From Cognatishimia activa (GTDB lineage Bacteria; Pseudomonadota; Alphaproteobacteria; Rhodobacterales; Rhodobacteraceae), in the NCBI RefSeq assembly GCF_026016445.1, contig NZ_CP096147.1, positions 463,501 to 527,500 of the forward strand: a DNA stretch of 64,000 nucleotides. The letters run 5' to 3'. The number at the start of each line of letters is the position of its first letter. Position 1 is the first letter of the stretch. Of the stretch, positions 43,674 to 52,447 are shown piece after piece. The notes beneath the pieces are model-generated. The model was not told the origin of the DNA, ran no database searches, and was given only the letters and a program-made list of their open reading frames with translations. Made by a program: the position numbers and the translations under genes.

Positions 43674-43963
43674 CAGGACAGGATGGAGCCCAGTTTCATG
43701 GCCATACCCATGTCGCCGTCCACTTTAAGCTTGCCGCTCATGAATGCAGAGGTCGGGTTCACATCACCAGAGAGAATGTCCTGGAATAGGTCTGCGTCAG
43801 CCGTCAGGGTCACATCTGCATCATCGTCTGAGGCACGGACGCCATTCGCGTCAATGATCAGCGCGCCTTCGCCTTCAATTTCGAACTTCACAGAGCCGTC
43901 CAAGACGCCATCGCCCAGTTTTTCGCTCAGAGCTTTCACAGCTGCTGCCACAATATCGCTCAT
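43673..43963 (-). CDS. SCP2 sterol-transfer-family protein
   Basis: 96 residues from ATG 43963 (MSDIVAAAVKALSEKLGDGV). A single SCP2 lipid-binding domain: GSVKFEIEGEGALIID, TADADLFQDILSGDVNPTSA, FMSGKLKVDGDMGMAMKLGS. Cytoplasmic. Overlaps the PldB-like gene. Frame extension upstream to 44179 is antisense to the TPR gene and rejected. Confidence 0.9.
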   Translation of the reverse strand: MSDIVAAAVKALSEKLGDGVLDGSVKFEIEGEGALIIDANGVRASDDDADVTLTADADLFQDILSGDVNPTSAFMSGKLKVDGDMGMAMKLGSILS

Positions 43964-44036
43964 CTCATCAATATCCTTTGATTTGCGCCTCGCTGGACTA
44001 GTAAATCGTGAGACGCAGGTTACATTCAAGAGTGTT

Positions 44037-44597
44037 ATGAGTGTCTTCCCAAATATTCTCAAACCTGCCGTGGCGGCAGCGGGGATCGTCCTGGCAAGCG
44101 TCACTGGCGCATTTGCCGACAGTGAACGCCTTGAAGGTCTCATGGGAAATCTTCGCAATTCAACGCCTGAGAACGCCAATCTGATCTCAAAAGAAATTCA
44201 GCTGGAGTGGGAAAAGTCCGGGTCTGCAACGGCAGATCTGCTTTTGTCGCGTGGACGTAAGTCTATGGAGGCAGGGCAAATTCAATCGGCAATCGAACAC
44301 TTTACCGCGTTGACAGACCATGCGCCGCACTTCGCTGAAGGCTGGGTCAGCCGGGCGAGCGCCTTTGCTCATGCTGAGATGTTTGGACCGGCGATTGCTG
44401 ATCTTGAAACAGCCCTGCGGCTGAACCCGGAGCATTATGAAGCGATCATCGGACTAGGAGCCATACTCGAAGTGATTGATCGGCCTGACGACGCCTATGA
44501 AGCCTATCAATTGGTGCGGCCTATACATCCGCACCATCCCGCCGTAACAGAGGCGTTGGAGCGACTCGAACCGGTTGTTAAAGGCCGGAACCTATAA
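44037..44597 (+). CDS. Secreted TPR-repeat protein
   Basis: 186 residues from ATG 44037. Signal peptide to about AFA-DS (LKPAVAAAGIVLASVTGAFA). Three TPR units between about 62 and 180, e.g. GRKSMEAGQIQSAIEHFTAL, AFAHAEMFGPAIADLETALR, EVIDRPDDAYEAYQLVRPIH. A protein-binding scaffold in the periplasm. Divergent from SCP2, 15 bp before the helicase gene. Confidence 0.85.
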   Translation: MSVFPNILKPAVAAAGIVLASVTGAFADSERLEGLMGNLRNSTPENANLISKEIQLEWEKSGSATADLLLSRGRKSMEAGQIQSAIEHFTALTDHAPHFAEGWVSRASAFAHAEMFGPAIADLETALRLNPEHYEAIIGLGAILEVIDRPDDAYEAYQLVRPIHPHHPAVTEALERLEPVVKGRNL

Positions 44598-44612
44598 GTC
44601 AGAGGCGGGGAT

Positions 44613-47336
44613 ATGGCCGTGCAAGGTCGAATTACGGCGGTCTTGGGACCAACCAATACGGGTAAAACGCATCTCGCAATTGAGCGCATGTTGGCGCATC
44701 GCACTGGTGTGATCGGCCTGCCTCTGCGCCTCTTGGCGCGTGAGGTCTATGATAAGATCGTTGCCATTCGCGGGCCACGTGTTGTGGCTTTGGTGACCGG
44801 CGAAGAACGTATCGTTCCCCCGAAAGCGCAGTATTGGGTCTGCACGGTTGAATCGATGCCAGAAGGCATGGGCTGTGACTTCCTCGCAATCGATGAAATT
44901 CAGCTATGCGCAGATCCGGAACGTGGGCATGTGTTTACTGACCGATTGCTGCGGTCGCGTGGATTGCATGAGACCATGTTCCTAGGCTCAGACACGATGC
45001 GTGGCCCGATTGCGGCGCTTGTGCCGGGTGTGGAATTCATGCGGCGAGAACGGATGAGCACGCTTAGCTATGCTGGCAGCCGTAAGATCAGCCGGATGCA
45101 GCCGCGATCTGCCATCGTCGGGTTTTCGGTTGATAACGTCTATGCAATTGCCGAACTGATCCGACGCCAAAAGGGTGGGGCCGCGGTGGTCATGGGCGCA
45201 CTTAGCCCCAGGACGCGTAATGCGCAGGTCGAACTCTATCAGAATGGCGATGTGGATTACTTGGTAGCAACCGATGCCATCGGGATGGGGTTGAACCTCG
45301 ATATCGACCACGTGGCTTTTAGTTCGACCACCAAATTTGACGGTCAACGCATGCGAGAATTGATGCCCAACGAATTGGCCCAAATCGCGGGTCGCGCTGG
45401 GCGGGGTATGAGCCACGGAACCTTTGGAGTGACGGGAGAGGCGCGACCGCTGAACGATGAGGTCGCAGAAGCCATCATGAACCATCGGTTCACGCCGATC
45501 AAAAAGCTGAATTGGCGCAACGCTTCACTGCGATTTGGGACGCTTGATGCCCTAATCGCATCGCTTGAAGAAACGCCTTCAGATCAGCTTTTGATGAAGG
45601 CGCGAGAAGCGGATGATCTGGGGGTCTTAAAGACGCTGGAAAGGGACGCCGAAATCCGGGCGCGCGCATCTGATACGCAGTCGGTTCGCCTGCTTTGGGA
45701 CGTCTGCCGCATTCCTGATTTTCGGGGCATCAGCCACAATGAACACGCGAGTCTCTTGCAGGGAATCTATGGTTATCTGCATGAAAAGGGCCGGATTCCA
45801 CGCGATTGGTTCGCCCGCCAAGTCTCAAGAATCGATAAAACAGACGGAAATATCGATACTTTATCCAAAAGATTGGCATTTATCCGCACATGGACCTATG
45901 TCGCACAGCGAAATGGTTGGATTGATGAGGAAAACCATTGGCGAGACGAGACTCGCGGGGTAGAAGATCGGCTGTCAGATGCGCTGCATGCAAGATTGAC
46001 AGAAAAATTTGTGGATCGCCGGACATCAGTCTTGTTGCGGCGGCTCAAACAGAAGGAGGCCCTTTTGGCCGAAGTGAATGACAAGGGTGAAGTGACCATC
46101 GAAGGGGAGTTCGTTGGTCGTCTAGAGGGGTTCCGTTTCCAAGCTGACAAAAGCGCTGAAGGGGCAGAGGCAAAAACTCTGCGTCAGGCCAGCTTGGCAG
46201 CACTTGCACCGCAGTTCCATCTGCGGGCGGATCGCTTCTACAATGCCCCCGATACTGAAATTGATTTTACCGAACAAGGCGGCCTGATGTGGGGCGAACA
46301 TGCTGTTGGCAAATTGGTGGCCGGCAGTGACCCATTGAAACCGTCGATCAGCGTTTTTGTGGATGACGAAGCTGGCCCGGATGTGGCTCAGAAAGTCGAA
46401 CGTCGTCTACAGCATTTCATTGATCGCAAAGTTGCTGCGCTCTTTGAACCGCTCTTGAATCTGTCTCGTGACGAAGAGCTGACCGGCCTGGCCCGCGGCT
46501 TTGCCTTCCGCATGGTTGAAGCGCTGGGCGTTCTGCCGCGCGGTGAAGTAGCGCAGGAAGTGAAAGATCTGGACCAGGACGCGCGCGGCGCGCTGCGCAA
46601 GCATGGCATCCGCTTTGGCCAGTTCACCATCTTTATGCCACTCTTGCTGAAGCCAGCGCCAACACGCCTGCGGTTGGTTCTGTGGTCGCTGTCCAAAGGT
46701 CTGGACATCTTCCCTGAATCTCCACCTCCGGGTCTGGTTACAGTTCCAGCGGGTGAGGGCACACCAGAGGGTTACCACGCGATGGCGGGTTACCGCGCCG
46801 CTGGTGAGCGCGCGATCCGGATCGATATGCTGGAGCGTCTGGCCGACATGCTGCGCACAGAAGACAGCCGTGGTGGTTTCGAAGCCAACCCGGATATGCT
46901 GTCGATTACCGGCATGACGCTCGAACAATTCGCGGCTTTGATGCAGGGTCTGGGCTACAACGCAGAACGTAGTGAGCGCACCAAGGTCAAGGCGGCTGTC
47001 GAGGCGCCTGACGAAGCAAAATCAGAAGAAACAGAGGCTGAAGCACCTGCAGAGCCAACCGCTGAAGCAGAGACACCTGCTGAGCCAGAAGTGGAAGTCT
47101 TCTTCACCTTTACTTGGGGCGGCGGACGTCGTCAGAACAGCAACCGCCGCCAGCAAGGCGGTCGCCGTGAGGGTCAGGGCAAACCAGGTGGCAAGCCACG
47201 GGGTAAGCCCAAGGGCAAAGGCAAACCACGGAACGAAGGCGCAAAGCAATTCAGCGCGCGTCCTCCGAAGAAGGAAAAAGCCATCGACCCAGATAACCCA
47301 TTTGCAGCTGCATTGATGGGTCTAAAAACCGAATGA
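44613..47336 (+). CDS. SUV3-like RNA helicase
   Basis: 907 residues. Walker A GPTNTGKT (about 12-19), DEIQ box AIDEIQLC, motif III-like FLGSDTMRG, motif V/VI ATDAIGMGLNLDID and QIAGRAGRGMSHGTFG. This is the alphaproteobacterial relative of mitochondrial SUV3. The C-terminal about 130 residues are acidic (AEAPAEPTAEAETP) and then basic Gly/Arg/Lys-rich (GGKPRGKPKGKGKPRNEG), a likely RNA-binding tail. Conserved block with S4, ferredoxin and CarD genes. Confidence 0.9.
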   Translation: MAVQGRITAVLGPTNTGKTHLAIERMLAHRTGVIGLPLRLLAREVYDKIVAIRGPRVVALVTGEERIVPPKAQYWVCTVESMPEGMGCDFLAIDEIQLCADPERGHVFTDRLLRSRGLHETMFLGSDTMRGPIAALVPGVEFMRRERMSTLSYAGSRKISRMQPRSAIVGFSVDNVYAIAELIRRQKGGAAVVMGALSPRTRNAQVELYQNGDVDYLVATDAIGMGLNLDIDHVAFSSTTKFDGQRMRELMPNELAQIAGRAGRGMSHGTFGVTGEARPLNDEVAEAIMNHRFTPIKKLNWRNASLRFGTLDALIASLEETPSDQLLMKAREADDLGVLKTLERDAEIRARASDTQSVRLLWDVCRIPDFRGISHNEHASLLQGIYGYLHEKGRIPRDWFARQVSRIDKTDGNIDTLSKRLAFIRTWTYVAQRNGWIDEENHWRDETRGVEDRLSDALHARLTEKFVDRRTSVLLRRLKQKEALLAEVNDKGEVTIEGEFVGRLEGFRFQADKSAEGAEAKTLRQASLAALAPQFHLRADRFYNAPDTEIDFTEQGGLMWGEHAVGKLVAGSDPLKPSISVFVDDEAGPDVAQKVERRLQHFIDRKVAALFEPLLNLSRDEELTGLARGFAFRMVEALGVLPRGEVAQEVKDLDQDARGALRKHGIRFGQFTIFMPLLLKPAPTRLRLVLWSLSKGLDIFPESPPPGLVTVPAGEGTPEGYHAMAGYRAAGERAIRIDMLERLADMLRTEDSRGGFEANPDMLSITGMTLEQFAALMQGLGYNAERSERTKVKAAVEAPDEAKSEETEAEAPAEPTAEAETPAEPEVEVFFTFTWGGGRRQNSNRRQQGGRREGQGKPGGKPRGKPKGKGKPRNEGAKQFSARPPKKEKAIDPDNPFAAALMGLKTE

Positions 47337-47409
47337 TCCAGCGCTTTGGGCGTTTGGACATGAAAGGCGCGCCAGATTGGTGCGCCTTTTGCCTGTCTGG
47401 AGAGATGTG

Positions 47410-47787
47410 ATGAGCGAAGGCCATAGCAAGCTACGCATCGACAAATGGCTCTGGTATGCGCGCTTTTTTAAGACACGATCTTTGGCCGCGAAGGTGGTCT
47501 CTGGCGGCCATGTCCGTGTGAACGGTCAGAAGATTGCCAAATCCAGCCATTCGATAAGTCCAGGGGATGTTCTAACCTTCCCTCAGGCCAAGGAAATCCG
47601 CGTTGTGCGGATCGAAGCGCTCGGCGAGCGGCGCGGGCCTGCACCCGAAGCACAAACCCTGTACTTCGATATGACCGAACGGAAAGAAAAAGTTCCGGCT
47701 TCTCCTCGATTTGAAGGAAAAGGGCGTCCCTCTAAAAGGGATCGCCGCAATCTCGACCTTATGAAAAACACGCGGCTTGAAGATTAG
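47410..47787 (+). CDS. S4-domain RNA-binding protein (Hsp15-like)
   Basis: 125 residues from ATG 47410. S4 domain at 8-70: KLRIDKWLWYARFFKTRSLA and GGHVRVNGQKIAKSSHSI. Basic C-terminal tail (KGRPSKRDRRNLDLMKN). Hsp15-type proteins bind stalled 50S subunits. In the helicase-S4-fdxA block. Confidence 0.92.
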   Translation: MSEGHSKLRIDKWLWYARFFKTRSLAAKVVSGGHVRVNGQKIAKSSHSISPGDVLTFPQAKEIRVVRIEALGERRGPAPEAQTLYFDMTERKEKVPASPRFEGKGRPSKRDRRNLDLMKNTRLED

Positions 47788-47837
47788 AGCCACGTGATTT
47801 AGCTAGACGGTCAAATATCTAGGAAATCGAAGTACCC

Positions 47838-48176
47838 ATGACCTACGTCGTCACAGAAAACTGCATCGCCTGCAAATACACCGACTGCGTCGAAGTCTGC
47901 CCAGTGGATTGTTTCTACGAAGGTGAGAACACTCTGGTTATCCACCCGGATGAGTGCATCGACTGCGGTGTTTGCGAACCAGAATGCCCAGCGGATGCAA
48001 TCCGCCCGGACACAGAGCCGGATATGGAGAAATGGGTCGAGTTCAATCGCAAATACGCGGAAATCTGGCCTGTCATTATCTCCAAGAAAGACCCTATGCC
48101 GGGCTACGAAGAGAAAGACGGCGAAGAAGGCAAAATGGAGAAATACTTCTCTGAAGCGCCTGGCGAGGGTGGCTAA
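47838..48176 (+). CDS. fdxA: 7Fe-8S ferredoxin FdxA
   Basis: 112 residues. Cys pattern [17 protein letters not shown] and [12 protein letters not shown] gives one [3Fe-4S] and one [4Fe-4S] cluster, as in alphaproteobacterial ferredoxin II. The C-terminal extension after about 60 ([20 protein letters not shown]) is typical. Electron carrier. Confidence 0.96.
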   Translation: MTYVVTENCIACKYTDCVEVCPVDCFYEGENTLVIHPDECIDCGVCEPECPADAIRPDTEPDMEKWVEFNRKYAEIWPVIISKKDPMPGYEEKDGEEGKMEKYFSEAPGEGG

Positions 48177-48470
48177 ACCTCTCGAATATCGAGAAAAACC
48201 GAGCGATTCGCATGCGCAGCAATGAATTCTGCTGCGCAGAATCGGCCCAAGCCTCTGAAATTAATGAAGAAACACCCCGTTTCCGGTGGTTGTGCTTCTA
48301 TAAGGGGCAATTTTGTGATATATTTCTGTAACAAAGATATATGACCAACCGATGCCATCCCGCCGGCTGCCGCCACGGATGGTTTTTTGCGCCAGAGTTC
48401 ATCGACACGGCGGAACATGTTTTCCGCTCAGTGGCTTTTTGCTTTGACGCGCTCTGTTAGGAAGGACTGC

Positions 48471-48980
48471 ATGAGCAAAGCGAAGAAGAACGAATTCCGC
48501 CCGAACGATTACGTTGTTTACCCTGCGCATGGCGTAGGACAGATCGTATCCATCGAAGAGCAGGAAATCGCCGGCATTGAGCTGGAACTGTTTGTTATCT
48601 CTTTTGAAAAAGACAAGATGACCCTGCGGGTGCCAACCCACAAAGCAACCGAAATCGGTATGCGAGGTCTGAGTTCTCCTGATGTGATCAGCCAAGCAAT
48701 GAAAACGCTGAAGGGCAAAGCCAAAGTGAAGCGTGCCATGTGGTCTCGTCGTGCGCAGGAATACGAACAAAAGATTAACTCTGGTGATCTGATCGCCATT
48801 GCTGAAGTTGTACGTGATCTGCACCGCACTGATGATCAGCGTGAGCAAAGCTACTCTGAGCGTCAGCTCTATGAAGCGGCCTTGGAGCGTCTGACTCGCG
48901 AAGTGGCTGCTGTTGCGGGTGGCGATGAAGTGGCTGCTGCGAAGCAAGTGGACGAAGTGCTGACCGCGCGCGCGGCTTAA
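48471..48980 (+). CDS. carD: CarD-family transcriptional regulator
   Basis: 169 residues from ATG 48471 with AGGAAGG upstream. N-terminal RID domain: FRPNDYVVYPAHGVGQIVSI, ELFVISFEKDKMTLRVPTHK; C-terminal helical DNA-binding part with QKINSGDLIAIAEVVRDLHR and SYSERQLYEAALERLTREVA. CarD binds RNA polymerase and stabilises open complexes at rRNA promoters. A 294-bp upstream region has no gene I can support. Confidence 0.94.
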   Translation: MSKAKKNEFRPNDYVVYPAHGVGQIVSIEEQEIAGIELELFVISFEKDKMTLRVPTHKATEIGMRGLSSPDVISQAMKTLKGKAKVKRAMWSRRAQEYEQKINSGDLIAIAEVVRDLHRTDDQREQSYSERQLYEAALERLTREVAAVAGGDEVAAAKQVDEVLTARAA

Positions 48981-49005
48981 GCATCAATCAATCACATGAA
49001 TTGAG

Positions 49006-49034
49006 AAACGCGGTCTGTTGGGCCGCGTTTTTTT
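49006..49034 (+). terminator. Intrinsic terminator after carD
   Basis: Stem AACGCGG / CCGCGTT with a nine-base loop and seven T, 26 bp after carD. Confidence 0.9.
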
Positions 49035-49136
49035 GTCTTACGAACATTGTGCGGCCCTGCACAGAATGCGCGGATTTCTGAAGAATTGTGTGGGAGGGCC
49101 GCTGGGCTATATGCTCTTCATGGACAGGAGATAGCC

Positions 49137-49955
49137 ATGAATGTTGCTAGGAAGCTTGAAAACCTCAAATCGCGATTGAATCGATCCGAGCGAATGCCCG
49201 CCGTTTTTTTGGGGCATGGGAACCCGATGTATGCTTTGGGAAACAATGAATATTCAGACAGTTGGACTGCCCTAGGTAGGGCGTTGCCACGCCCGCAAGC
49301 CATTCTATTGATATCTGCCCATTGGATGACGCGCGGTACAACTCTGGTGGATGTTTCGGCGATGCCGCCCACCATTCATGACTTTCACGGGTTTCCTCAG
49401 GAGCTCTATGACCAATCCTATCCTGCGCCGGGACATCCTGAATTGGCACGAGAAGTTGTTTCTATGCTCGCCAGTCACAACGCTGCTGAAGATGATACTT
49501 GGGGGCTGGATCATGGCTCTTGGGCGGTGCTGAAATGGCTCTACCCAGAGGCTGACTTACCTGTGTTTCAGCTTTCAATCGACATGACGCGCCCATTAGA
49601 CTGGCATCTGGAAACGGGTGCGATCCTTTCAGATCTGCGGGATCGCGGTGTCTTGATCTTGGGCAGCGGCAATATTGTGCATAACCTTAAAACCATTGCG
49701 CCGGGTGCCGATGCGTTTGACTGGGCGCAGGAGTTTGATGCCAATTTTGCCGAGCATTTGGCGGATGGGAACGTTGAAGCTCTCGCCGATCGCGCAGTAA
49801 TGGGGGGGCTATTTGATCAAGCTCATCCGTCATTTGATCACTATGTACCGAGCCTTGTGATCGCGGGAGCTGCGCACAAATCCGATACACTTTCTTTCAT
49901 GAATGAGAGTATCGATGCCGGCAGTATCGCGATGCGGAGCTTTATTTATAGCTAG
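49137..49955 (+). CDS. ygiD: 4,5-DOPA-extradiol-dioxygenase-like protein (YgiD family)
   Basis: 272 residues from ATG 49137 with ACAGGAGA upstream. Class III extradiol fold: PAVFLGHGNPMYAL, ILLISAHWMTRGT (metal His), TIHDFHGFPQELYDQSYPAP, LDHGSWAVLKWLYPEA and ILGSGNIVHNL. Zinc/iron-binding His residues are in place. Convergent end overlap of 4 bp with the XRE-cupin gene. Confidence 0.9.
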   Translation: MNVARKLENLKSRLNRSERMPAVFLGHGNPMYALGNNEYSDSWTALGRALPRPQAILLISAHWMTRGTTLVDVSAMPPTIHDFHGFPQELYDQSYPAPGHPELAREVVSMLASHNAAEDDTWGLDHGSWAVLKWLYPEADLPVFQLSIDMTRPLDWHLETGAILSDLRDRGVLILGSGNIVHNLKTIAPGADAFDWAQEFDANFAEHLADGNVEALADRAVMGGLFDQAHPSFDHYVPSLVIAGAAHKSDTLSFMNESIDAGSIAMRSFIYS

Positions 49956-50500
49956 GCGGGGCTTTCCATGATCACGACCAATAGGGCGGTCTCAGTCAGG
50001 GCTTCATAAAAATGAGGAACATCTCCTGGGAAGCGGTAATAATCGCCTCGTACAAGATCCTCAGAAGCCTCTTCCGGTCCGATGCGAACTTGGCCTGATA
50101 TCACGAACACATGCTCAACGGTTCCCGCCGGATGCGCCTCAGCGTGGCGCACATCACCTTGCGTGACTGTTGCGCGATAGAGGTCACGACAGCGGTTCGG
50201 TGGACATTTGTCGAGTACGATCGTCTGAAAGTCTGCTGCCTCCGATGCGACTTCTTCCCCGTCGCTTGCGCGCACAAGTTTTACTTCGTTCACGGGCAAC
50301 TCGAACAGATGGCTGAATGGAACACCTAGCACTTCCGCAATGGCCCAAAGAGTTTCGATACTGGGATTGCCTTGACCCGATTCCAACTGTGAAAGTGTTG
50401 ATTTCGCGAGCCCAGCTTGCTGGGCCAGTGCCGAGAGGCTGATCCCCCGCTTGGCACGTTCCCTTTGAATAGCGCGAGCAATCAGAGTGGATGGGGTCAC
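49952..50500 (-). CDS. XRE-cupin transcriptional regulator
   Basis: 182 residues from GTG 50500 (GCAGGAA upstream); the frame to 50665 would run through the divergent promoter. XRE HTH: IQRERAKRGISLSALAQQAG, LAKSTLSQLESGQGNPSIET. C-terminal cupin about 110-180 with HAEAHPAGTVEHVFVISGQV. Divergent from azlCD with two palindromic operators between; it likely regulates amino-acid export. Confidence 0.9.
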   Translation of the reverse strand: MTPSTLIARAIQRERAKRGISLSALAQQAGLAKSTLSQLESGQGNPSIETLWAIAEVLGVPFSHLFELPVNEVKLVRASDGEEVASEAADFQTIVLDKCPPNRCRDLYRATVTQGDVRHAEAHPAGTVEHVFVISGQVRIGPEEASEDLVRGDYYRFPGDVPHFYEALTETALLVVIMESPA

Positions 50501-50529
50501 GATAATTTCCTGCCTGTGTTCGGTGAAAA

Positions 50530-50586
50530 GAACATAGTTCGGTTTGACAAACGCAGCAATGCCGTTCATGTTGCCGAACATTGTTC
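50530..50586. promoter_or_regulatory. Two GAACATWGTTC operators between xre-cupin and azlC
   Basis: GAACATAGTTC (50530-50540) and GAACATTGTTC (50576-50586) are near-identical 11-bp palindromes 46 bp apart, one nearer each divergent gene. Their symmetry and repetition make them the likely XRE-cupin binding sites. Confidence 0.7.
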
Positions 50587-50607
50587 GATTTAATGTTTGG
50601 AGTGAAC

Positions 50608-51303
50608 ATGGCCGAGGTTCGCGATGCTTTGAAAGACGTATTGCCTGTGGTTGGCGCAATGGCACCCTATTCGGCTGTTTTTGGTGCTTTGGCGATTGAT
50701 CAGGGACTGACTCTAACCGAGCTTCTGGTTACGTCCGGGAGTATTTTTGCCGTGGCCAGCCAATACGTTATGGTCGATCTGATGCTGCAGGGGCTTCCGA
50801 TCTGGTCGATCCTACTCGCCGTGTTGGCAGTGAACTTCCGCCATGTGCTTTATTCAGCTGCCTCCGTGCGCTGGTTGGGCGGCTTTAGCCGCAAGCAAAA
50901 AGCCTTGGCGTTTTTCTTGCTGTGCGATCCGCAGTACGCCACATGCGAAGCACGGCATGTCAGCAAACCGATAACGCCGATCTACTATTTCACCTATGCG
51001 GCCTGTGTTTATGGGGGGTGGATGATTTCTAATCTACTGGGCGCTGTATTTGGGAAGCTACTCGGAGATATTAATCGATTTGGATTAGACCTGATCCTGC
51101 CAATGTTTTTTGCTGTCTTGGTATTCGGTTTCCGGAAAAAACCTCGTTTTGCCATTGTGTTGATCGTGAGCGTTTCGATCTCTGTGCTGACTTTCTTCAC
51201 AATCGGAAGTCCCTGGCACATCACTCTTGGCGGGCTGAGCGGCATTTTGGTTGCCGCTGTTCTAAGTAAGCCATCATCAGAGTTGGAGATTCAGCATGCC
51301 TGA
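50608..51303 (+). CDS. azlC: AzlC-family branched-chain amino acid exporter subunit
   Basis: 231 residues from ATG 50608 with GGAG upstream; a TTG at 50581 is rejected. Polytopic: PVVGAMAPYSAVFGALAIDQ, ILLAVLAVNFRHVLYSAASV, KALAFFLLCDPQYATCEARH. AzlC forms the larger subunit of a two-part exporter. Overlaps azlD by 8 bp. Confidence 0.93.
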   Translation: MAEVRDALKDVLPVVGAMAPYSAVFGALAIDQGLTLTELLVTSGSIFAVASQYVMVDLMLQGLPIWSILLAVLAVNFRHVLYSAASVRWLGGFSRKQKALAFFLLCDPQYATCEARHVSKPITPIYYFTYAACVYGGWMISNLLGAVFGKLLGDINRFGLDLILPMFFAVLVFGFRKKPRFAIVLIVSVSISVLTFFTIGSPWHITLGGLSGILVAAVLSKPSSELEIQHA

Positions 51304-51592
51304 TACCTACGTACTGATTTTTCTCTGCGCGCTCATCACTTACGGAGTGCGAAGCGGTGGCCACATCTTGATGGCCTATTTTGGAGCAGTGAATCATAGG
51401 ATCGAAGCGGGGTTGAATGCCGTTCCGATTGCTGTGCTTTCAGCACTTGTTGCTCCAACGATCGTCGCAGGACACTGGTCCGATGCAGTCGCAATCATAG
51501 TGGTATGCCTGCTGTCCCTGCGCATTTCGATCCTTCCAGCAATTGCGATAGGGGTGCTGTTGCTTGCCATCTTGCGTCACATGTTTGTCTGA
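51296..51592 (+). CDS. azlD: AzlD-family exporter small subunit
   Basis: 98 residues, three to four hydrophobic helices (VLIFLCALITYGVRSGGHIL, VPIAVLSALVAPTIVAG). Small partner of AzlC, start overlapping its end. Convergent end with cobS only 6 bp away. Confidence 0.9.
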   Translation: MPDTYVLIFLCALITYGVRSGGHILMAYFGAVNHRIEAGLNAVPIAVLSALVAPTIVAGHWSDAVAIIVVCLLSLRISILPAIAIGVLLLAILRHMFV

Positions 51593-51598
51593 TGATCT

Positions 51599-52345
51599 TC
51601 AGGCGATTGTGATCAGCCCGAGTACCAGAAGCATCTGCTGCGTTGCGCCCAAGACATCTCCGGTCTGCCCACCGATTTTGCGCTGGGCCAAAATTCCAAG
51701 CGCAAGTGTTGTAAGGCCCATCAGGACGGTGAGTTTAAGCACCACCCAACCTAAAAGTATCAAACCAATAGCAAGCGCCAGACCGATGGCAAGGCAAGCT
51801 GTCTTCATTGGTGGGCGCCCCTGTGAGTGACTAAGCCCATGATCGCGGGCATGCGGTAGGCTGTGCATGATCGCTGGCATTGCCGCGCGTGAGAGGGTCT
51901 CCACAGCGATCAAAGACCAGAACCAACCGTCAGTTTGAAGCAAAGCTGCAATCGCCACCCAACGCAGAGCAACGGATATGATCAAAGCCAAAACGCCATA
52001 GCTTCCGATTTGGCTATCTTTCATGATTTCGAGGCGTCGCACCTTTTCATAACCACCCCAGAAGCCATCTGCACAATCAGCCAGCCCATCTTCATGCATC
52101 GCCCCGGTAAGAACCACAGTGGTTGCAATCCAAAAGCCAGCTGCAATTGTTGGGGCAAAGCCCAGCCAAAGCAAGAAACCCACAAACAGAGCTGATAGAA
52201 CGCCCACCACGAGCCCAGCCAATGGATAGGCCCAGGCTGATTCTGCTGAGCGTTCAAACTCCGCTTTGACGGGAATTCGGGTGAGCAACGCAACGCTTGT
52301 GCGAATATCTCCCAACGTCAGAAGCGACATGTCGTCCTTTTGCAT
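51599..52345 (-). CDS. cobS: Adenosylcobinamide-GDP ribazoletransferase
   Basis: 248 residues (start may be 52330, both have ribosome sites). Polytopic; signature VVLTGAMHEDGLADCADGFWGGYEKVRRLEIMKDSQIGSYG (in parts: HEDGLADCADGFWGG and MKDSQIGSYG). Joins adenosyl-GDP-cobinamide to alpha-ribazole in the inner membrane. Divergent from cobT, the enzyme that makes the ribazole phosphate. Confidence 0.95.
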   Translation of the reverse strand: MQKDDMSLLTLGDIRTSVALLTRIPVKAEFERSAESAWAYPLAGLVVGVLSALFVGFLLWLGFAPTIAAGFWIATTVVLTGAMHEDGLADCADGFWGGYEKVRRLEIMKDSQIGSYGVLALIISVALRWVAIAALLQTDGWFWSLIAVETLSRAAMPAIMHSLPHARDHGLSHSQGRPPMKTACLAIGLALAIGLILLGWVVLKLTVLMGLTTLALGILAQRKIGGQTGDVLGATQQMLLVLGLITIA

Positions 52346-52447
52346 TTGGATGTCCCTTACTGACTTGTTCCAAGCGTTGCATCAGGTAAACAGCTTGCCA
52401 GCGCTGAGACAAGCCCAGCTCTTCAGCCAAGACAACAGGAGCCTGCC

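Noticed and set aside
43374..44036. N-terminal extension of the TPR protein
   Set aside because: It would be antisense to the lipase-like and SCP2 genes; a signal peptide begins exactly at ATG 44037.
52346..52447. Cobalamin riboswitch between cobS and cobT
   Set aside because: The gap is only 102 bp and shows no B12-box GCCACTG-type element.
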